From assembly GCF_910592395.1 (NCBI RefSeq), contig NC_088323.1:5146001-5210000 (forward strand): a stretch of 64,000 nt of DNA, in the 5' to 3' direction. A program made the position numbers and the translations under genes. Origin of the DNA: Lineus longissimus (Eukaryota; Nemertea; Pilidiophora; Heteronemertea; Lineidae). Below, piece after piece: positions 58,866 through 64,000 of this stretch (position 1 is its first letter; each line of letters starts with the position of its first letter). Under the pieces are notes generated by a model that made no database searches, was not told the DNA's origin, and worked only from the letters and a program-made list of their open reading frames with translations.

Positions 58866-59054
58866 ATGGTTTCCGTTTGTATCCAAGGCCACCGACTGGT
58901 GGATTCCACACTCAAGAAACATCCATCGTCTGCCGAACGCTTCAAAGACGGTCACGTGACCGAGGGAAAATTCTCCTCATCACCACCTGTGTGTGTTTTA
59001 GTATTGGACGAGGATCGATCGCTTATACGGCCTGTAATGACGAGGCAATATTAA
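58866..59054 (+). CDS. Hypothetical short ORF, 62 residues
   Basis: Seen: ATG-to-TAA frame MVSVCIQGHRLVDSTLKKHP through VCVLVLDEDRSLIRP, in otherwise A/T-rich DNA; an ATG-less overlapping frame is also open. The ATG context CAAAATGG is good. No family recognised. Confidence 0.25.
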   Translation: MVSVCIQGHRLVDSTLKKHPSSAERFKDGHVTEGKFSSSPPVCVLVLDEDRSLIRPVMTRQY

Positions 59055-59356
59055 CCCTTTCGGAGAAATGTTTTGGAAATATGCGGAGCAGGCGATCATC
59101 AATCGAAGATGTGACTCGGAGATACTAAGGTTTCTTGGGAATTTGATTTAATATTTAGACTTTGACTGTTTCAGAACAAATACAAAGTTTTGTTCAACTT
59201 CCACATTGTCTGTGTGAAATAACCCAAAATCCGCGACCCTTTTCCCGGGAGGTGTCCCACAGAATGGCGGTGCCCCTTGCCAATTTCCGAGACTCAATAC
59301 CAGCTGTCTATTAATGTACTTGTATACCATAGAAATGAATAGATATTGCAACTTAC

Positions 59357-59494
59357 GCTTGCGAGTTGAGAAATTCCATTTTCTGTAGGAAAATATAGAA
59401 AACCCCAGATGTAACTTGAGTCATATTCCATTAAATAAGGAGAACTATGTTCTGGTCTGCTTCTTATACCGGCCCGTTTTTGCTGTCGCGCCAT
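59357..59494 (-). CDS. Candidate first coding exon (46 codons), divergent pair left member
   Basis: Seen: minus-strand ATG at 59494 (MARQQKRAGIRSRPEHSS, then YIWGFLYFPTENGISQLAS) ending phase 0 at a strong GTAAGT donor. The leader is CG-containing (TACTCCCGCGTTTACTATGG). No downstream exon was identified with confidence. Not recognised. Its ATG is 93 bases from a plus-strand ATG pointing away. Confidence 0.35.
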
Positions 59495-59587
59495 AGTAAA
59501 CGCGGGAGTACACGAGTCTCAGACAAATTATCAAATTGCGTCTATATCTTTGCGAAATGTGGAAATAAATAATTCATTGGAAGTTAA

Positions 59588-59632
59588 ATGGCGAGTGTTG
59601 GCCTAAAGGCAGCGATAATCAGCTCTGTCTGG
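59588..59632 (+). CDS. Candidate first coding exon (15 codons), divergent pair right member
   Basis: Seen: ATG at 59588 in TTAAATGGCG, reading MASVGLKAAIISSVW, followed by a GTGAGG donor. Without splicing the frame runs to 59791. A hydrophobic start might be a signal or membrane segment but is short. No following exon found. Weak on its own, and of interest only because of the divergent partner. Confidence 0.2.
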
Positions 59633-60465
59633 GTGAGGGGACACGTGTGCAAGGTCGATCGATACGGAGTACTTGAGATCGAGAGAGTTGAGACCGTGGA
59701 AACCTTCTATCATACACCCTGTCTTTTAGGCCCAAAAATCTTTGAAGAGATATGGACGGAAACATACATGATAATATATTACGCCGAATAGATGTCAGTC
59801 TTCTGCCAGTAGGAAGCAATGCACTATTAGAAAGAAGGAGTCTTGAGAGATGCTTTGAAGAACCCTGGGGTGCTTAGGGGGTCTGCCAATAATCTTCCGG
59901 CTCTTCCGAAACATCGACAGGGTGCTAGAAGAAGGTTTCATATGGAACCTTATTTAAGCGATTCAAGCAAAGGTTGATATGTACGGAGAGATATATATAA
60001 GGTATTTGCTAAGTGCATGTATTCCTGTCAGAAAGAGGCCATGTGCTCCGTATTGTATGAGCATACTTGCCAAAAGGACTATACTTGAAATATAAGGGTG
60101 CGAGAGTAGCATCTGATTGCTGGCGAGCAGATGGAGAAGACCCCGGCCACGAGGACATCTCGCTCTCTTTCAAACAATGGATAAAATTCTATAATCGATA
60201 CCTACCCATCTTGACCACATTCTGATGCCGCTACCGCTCCATCGCTGTTGCCGTAACGTTAAATGAACTATACACTTTGTTTCGTGTGACAAGATTTTAC
60301 CTCCAAGCATGTTAATTTTAAGTAAAACCAGATTGATTTCAATCTTACTATTAATCAGCAACATTATACATTGTACATATTTTAAGTCCGATTTTAAGTC
60401 ACCATTGCCTTATTAGGGTCCCTCTCCCGTATCAGATGACGGACGGATCATTCAAAGCAGCTTAC

Positions 60466-60629
60466 TTTCGCCGATATTCAGGGTGAGCCTGCCGTAGTAA
60501 GTCTTTGACAAGGCCAGGATGACCACAATTTTGAAATCAGATGAACTTTTCAGATGATCTCGCATTTTTTGGGTTGTCTCCATTCCCTTAGCAAAGTTGA
60601 AAGCCAGGGCGCGGTTGACACCTCGAGAC
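60466..60629 (-). CDS. Candidate internal exon (unrecognised protein)
   Basis: Seen: minus strand, acceptor TTGTTGTAG, then one base and an open frame LEVSTAPWLFNFAKGMETTQ then KMRDHLKSSSDF and KIVVILALSKTYYGRLTLN, then a GTAAG donor. 164 nt, phase 2 in and phase 1 out. Both other frames carry stops. No start codon and no domain recognised. Flanking exons were not found. Confidence 0.4.
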
Positions 60630-60862
60630 TACAACAAGTCTAATTAGTAATAAACAAGAGAAAGACAATCATCTTATTTTGTTGACCGAGCCATTTTATT
60701 CATAATATATATTAATAGCCGAATATCTTTTACAAACTATTTACAGTGTATTTCTCTATATCATTGCAATGTTGTAAACATTAATAACTTAAGGTTGGAC
60801 AGCTGAAAAGCAACCCGGTAATTTCACTTTCATTTATATACATGTAGTTAGTTTAAAACCTT

Positions 60863-60903
60863 AATGGGTGATATTGATAAAAACAACTACTACAAATGCT
60901 TTT
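60863..60903 (+). repeat. Solo end of the TGGGTGATAT MITE family
   Basis: Seen: AATGGGTGATATTGATAAAA continuing to AAATGCTTTTACTG matches the terminal repeat of the MITE at 22804-22927, with mismatches. No partner end seen. Confidence 0.4.
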
Positions 60904-61929
60904 ACTGAAAAGGCCTCGTATACAAATGTACTTCGTATCAGAATTGTATCAAGTTATGTGTATTTGCTGAGGGTAGACAGTAAATGAAAGCTTGACCCTT
61001 GGAATGACTAGCGAAAATTTCACACAATTCAGTCAAGATTTCTAAACGAAATCAGAAATATGAGATCGAAAAATTTATTCGTGTAAATAACTAACTTAGA
61101 TATAGTGTTGAAATAAATGCAACTGAAATGTACAGTGGAATGTAAATATTGCACTCACGAGGACCCGCGAATAGCCATCCACGGACATCTTGTTTTCCAG
61201 CTCTGGTCCAGAATCCAAGATGGCCGCCGATGATACTTCCCCGGTTTTTATCAGTAAACTTGTGAAATATATAATTTACAACTAAGGCATTTAAAGTTAG
61301 CACAATAATTTACAAATATTTTACCCAAGCACCATTCATGAAATTATGTACACATTTATATACAACAGGCAACGCTGTCTTACAGAGAGTCCCAGCACAC
61401 TCTTATCTGTACTAGGTGTATTAAAAATATAACAACCAGTCTACATTGATTCAGCCACCAACCAGCTTTAGATATGTAGTTACCAAAGTGGTAGTTCAAT
61501 TTATCTGGCTTGGTAAATCCGTTTGTTATATTTACTATTTACTTTATGACTGAAATATTGAGTTCGAGATTCTGTAAACAAATGACGTCAACGTTCTACC
61601 GTCCAATCGAAGTGCTGAACGAATTTTCTCCTCCAACAATTAGTAAAAATCCAATATGGCGTATTAGTTCAAATGTCCGATTTGGTTGAGTGATGGTTTG
61701 CGTATCATAACAATGGTATATATAAATCAGTCCGGTCCTCCGTATGATATCTGCCAAGGAGGTAAACATTTTAGTCTTAGTAGCTAACTTTGAATCGAGG
61801 GAAGGCCAGTGCGCATGCTCCAATTTCAATCCTCCAAAACCGTTGCCATTTCCGGATAGATTCAAAATGGCCCGTCGCACACGGACGAATTTTCAATTTC
61901 TCCAATTTAAATTGTTGATCTTACGAAGT

Positions 61930-62117
61930 TCATAACTCTAAGGTATTGTCTAACAAGGACGTGCACTCGGATAGTTTGTTCTGCCTTGGGTCCTCAGGGG
62001 TCCAGATCTTTGCCGTCATCGTGTTGTTCGGCCCGAGGGTCGATTTCTTATCGTCTGTCCAGGAAAGGGAGTGGCCAGCCAAGGGTGGAAGACCGTAATG
62101 TTCACTTTCGTCAAGAC
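61930..62117 (-). CDS. Candidate terminal exon of an unrecognised minus-strand gene
   Basis: Seen: minus strand, acceptor CATATTTTCCAG, then a frame with 61 codons and a [22 protein letters not shown], then [19 protein letters not shown] and [17 protein letters not shown]. Polar, coding-like peptide with no known domain. There is no start codon near the acceptor, so it needs an upstream exon at higher coordinates. 62.3-62.6 kb has open frames on both strands that could supply one, but no phase-consistent join was established. Confidence 0.45.
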
Positions 62118-64000
62118 CTGGAAAATATGAAGGAGATTACGCGCATGAGTGTTTTGATTTCATAATATTTTTTCTATGGAGGGGCTTAAAGACGACATTT
62201 TCCAGGTAACCATCTTCTGAAGAGGAAAACATATTTCATTAGGTTTTAGAGCCTCGTTTGCGAATTGTGATATCCTGCCCGCATCTGAGAGTATCAGCTC
62301 TCAACCGATCACTCACTACAGAAGCGTTAATCCTCCGTTACGCTGCTTCCAGTCCCCAGAATCAGACACGCCAATCTCCCGATGAGAGTAGTGAAGAATC
62401 TTGGCAGTTTCCCTTCCGAAGAAACCCCATGGCCGCCCAAGGCAGGTCGCTTTATCATTACCGTATTGGTAGGCACATATGGCGAATCTCCCACGGAGCG
62501 GGCGCGATCGTTAGGACCAGAAACTAGGCTATCGGAGTGGAGAATGTGTACGGGGACTTTGATGACTGTATGTGATGTGCAAGGGAGCATTTTGCATAGA
62601 AAATCGAAGGATGAACTTATTATTGTATGTCAAGACTATCTTTCTCCTACAATATGGCCATTTACCAAGTCGACTTTTAGAATTATCTCCTCAAAAGAGT
62701 GAGTGGAGTATTGGTGTAAACAGGGTCCTTGATGCCAATGCTTGTAAAATGCGATGTCCAAGAAAGAAATTTTAACGAAAATTTGAAATACTTGAACAGA
62801 TTGAAAGCGGACTATCTTCGCATTTTCCCAATGGCATCAATACTCCAACTCAATTTCGCTAGTAATCATATAAAAAAAACAATACAGCAATTTCCAACCC
62901 ATTCAAGTTTTCGATAGACACCTTATTGCCCTATTAACGAACTTCCATGGCGACCTCGCAGCCTCCCACAATCCACCCTCCCTAACCACCTGATAGAAGT
63001 GACTGTCACCATAAATAACACGATAAATTCATTAAAAACATATCAAACCGCATCCCAGTCCATGACAGTTTCCGCAAACACAAGCAAATCCGTTAATGCG
63101 ACGCCCCGGGCTCATAATAAATCTAAACACACAACAGATCCAGCTCATATCCGCTTCGATGACAACTAAAGACAGAACGCGCACGCGTTTCCCCCTACAA
63201 TAATTTCGTTGTTAGGGAAACGATGGATTGATTAAACTTCGATTTATCCCACAATATCCCCGGGACAGTCAAACAAAGTGGTTAATTGTGTAACATTAAT
63301 TAAAGGTGCTCCAGACTCGAGTGAAATTTGATACGCCCCAGACAGCGCTGCTAAATTTTCCAATGTTTACAATATCGAGTGGACGAGTAGTCTTTTTAAT
63401 ACTATTGTGACAAGGAGTTAGGTACCTATAGTAGTCAGGGGAACGCAACATTCTACTGTACGATCGTAATTCAGCCATGGTCTCCCTATCCATGAAACCT
63501 TAAACAATCGTAAACAATAATGTGGGACTTTTTCTCCAGAGGGACTATATTTACTTTTACACAGGCAGTATTATCTATCCCGATATAAACATGTTGAAGC
63601 TTATCATGGGCGTAAATTTATATGATAGCTATAAGGTCAACTGTTTATGCCTTATCTGAAGGATACAATTCAGAAAGTTTGTTTGATCAAAAATTCGATT
63701 ATAAATTCTTTTTTTCTTACGCGTAACTGGAGATTTGTTGGCGGTGCATTTAACGGAAGCGAAAGTTTGCTCCTGAATTACTATATCCGGCGGCCATCTT
63801 GGATGCGGCGTGACGAGTTGTTTCTAATTCTAGCGGTTTGGGACCCGAACATGTGTCGGTGATTGTTTAAACAATATTGTAAATCAATTGGAAAATAACG
63901 TTGTAGATTTTCATTACGCGACCTTCGAGACGGAGCGATGTGGCATTAGTCACAGACAGTGCTTTTGTGCTGCAAATTAAAGAAGTCTTGGTGATGGAAA
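62118..64000. other. Right-end region, ambiguous ORFs only
   Basis: 62258-62702 is open in several frames on both strands: plus NLGSFPSEETPWPPKAGRF, minus LVSGPNDRARSVGDSPYVP. Coding strand cannot be decided. 62.7-64 kb is A/T-rich. A CGGCGGCCATCTTGGAT word (YY1-like) at about 63790 mirrors one at 61197-61218. Nothing else seen. Confidence 0.35.

Noticed and set aside
59148..59293. Minus-strand peptide with GKRVADFGLF, resembling the end of methyltransferase B (QRAADFGLF)
   Set aside because: The match is a few residues and none of the other family motifs are nearby. Likely coincidence.
61159..61265. Minus-strand frame FTDKNRGSIIGGHLGFW with a GTGAGT donor
   Set aside because: It is built around a GGCGGCCATCTTGGAT word that recurs elsewhere as non-coding DNA, and its phase does not join to the exon-like segment at 60629 without a stop.
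62258..62702. Overlapping open frames on both strands, one of 106 codons
   Set aside because: Three frames look equally protein-like and no splice pairing decides between them. Not called as a gene.

Overview
The window is animal nuclear DNA. Genes are split into many short exons by GT-AG introns, intergenic DNA is long and repeat-rich, and the products are metazoan: a polycystin-1-type protein, a rhodopsin-like GPCR, a pentameric Cys-loop receptor subunit, an EF-hand protein, a secreted Ig-like protein and two NNMT/PNMT/TEMT-family methyltransferases. The families, the compact introns and the density of small transposons suggest a marine invertebrate deuterostome. A lancelet (Branchiostoma-like cephalochordate) is my best guess, but species was not tested. 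There is no bacterial operon, CRISPR array or viral genome.

Layout. 1-10.5 kb holds the last 17 exons (+) of a polycystin-1-like gene that begins left of the window: half of the PLAT domain, 11 membrane segments, the extracellular polycystin domain and a coiled-coil tail. 10.5-17.6 kb is repeat-rich spacer, with a duplicated dispersed element at 12.6-14.6 kb and a 23-copy 77/78-bp minisatellite at 15.4-17.2 kb. 17.7-19.2 kb is methyltransferase A (+, 3 exons). 20.7-24.1 kb is a GPCR (+, 3 exons) whose first intron holds a foldback element and an internally deleted LINE that itself carries a MITE. 24.5-25.7 kb is a four-EF-hand protein (+, 3 exons). 27.1-31.1 kb is a nicotinic-receptor-like subunit (-, 6 exons). 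32.9-34.3 kb is methyltransferase B (-, 3 exons), flanked by two same-orientation copies of an A/T-rich MITE. 35.2-36.2 kb is a second LINE fragment (reverse transcriptase tail plus RNase H). 36.7-40.9 kb is a secreted Ig-like protein gene (+, 4 exons, one GC-AG intron) with a 1.1-kb terminal-inverted-repeat element in its first intron.

40.9-64 kb is largely non-coding at the level I can read. It holds scattered short open frames, a few exon-like segments (notably 61930-62117 on the minus strand and a possible divergent pair of first exons at 59.5 kb), microsatellites and A/T-rich stretches with homeodomain/POU-like motifs. It may be a regulatory gene desert or long introns of a gene outside the window.

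The genes are not an obvious pathway. Several are membrane or signalling proteins (polycystin, GPCR, calcium-binding protein, ligand-gated channel), and the two methyltransferases are close paralogues in opposite orientation on either side of the GPCR/EF-hand/receptor block. Exon joins for the six main genes were checked by reading-frame phase at every junction. Initiation and polyadenylation sites are inferred from sequence alone.
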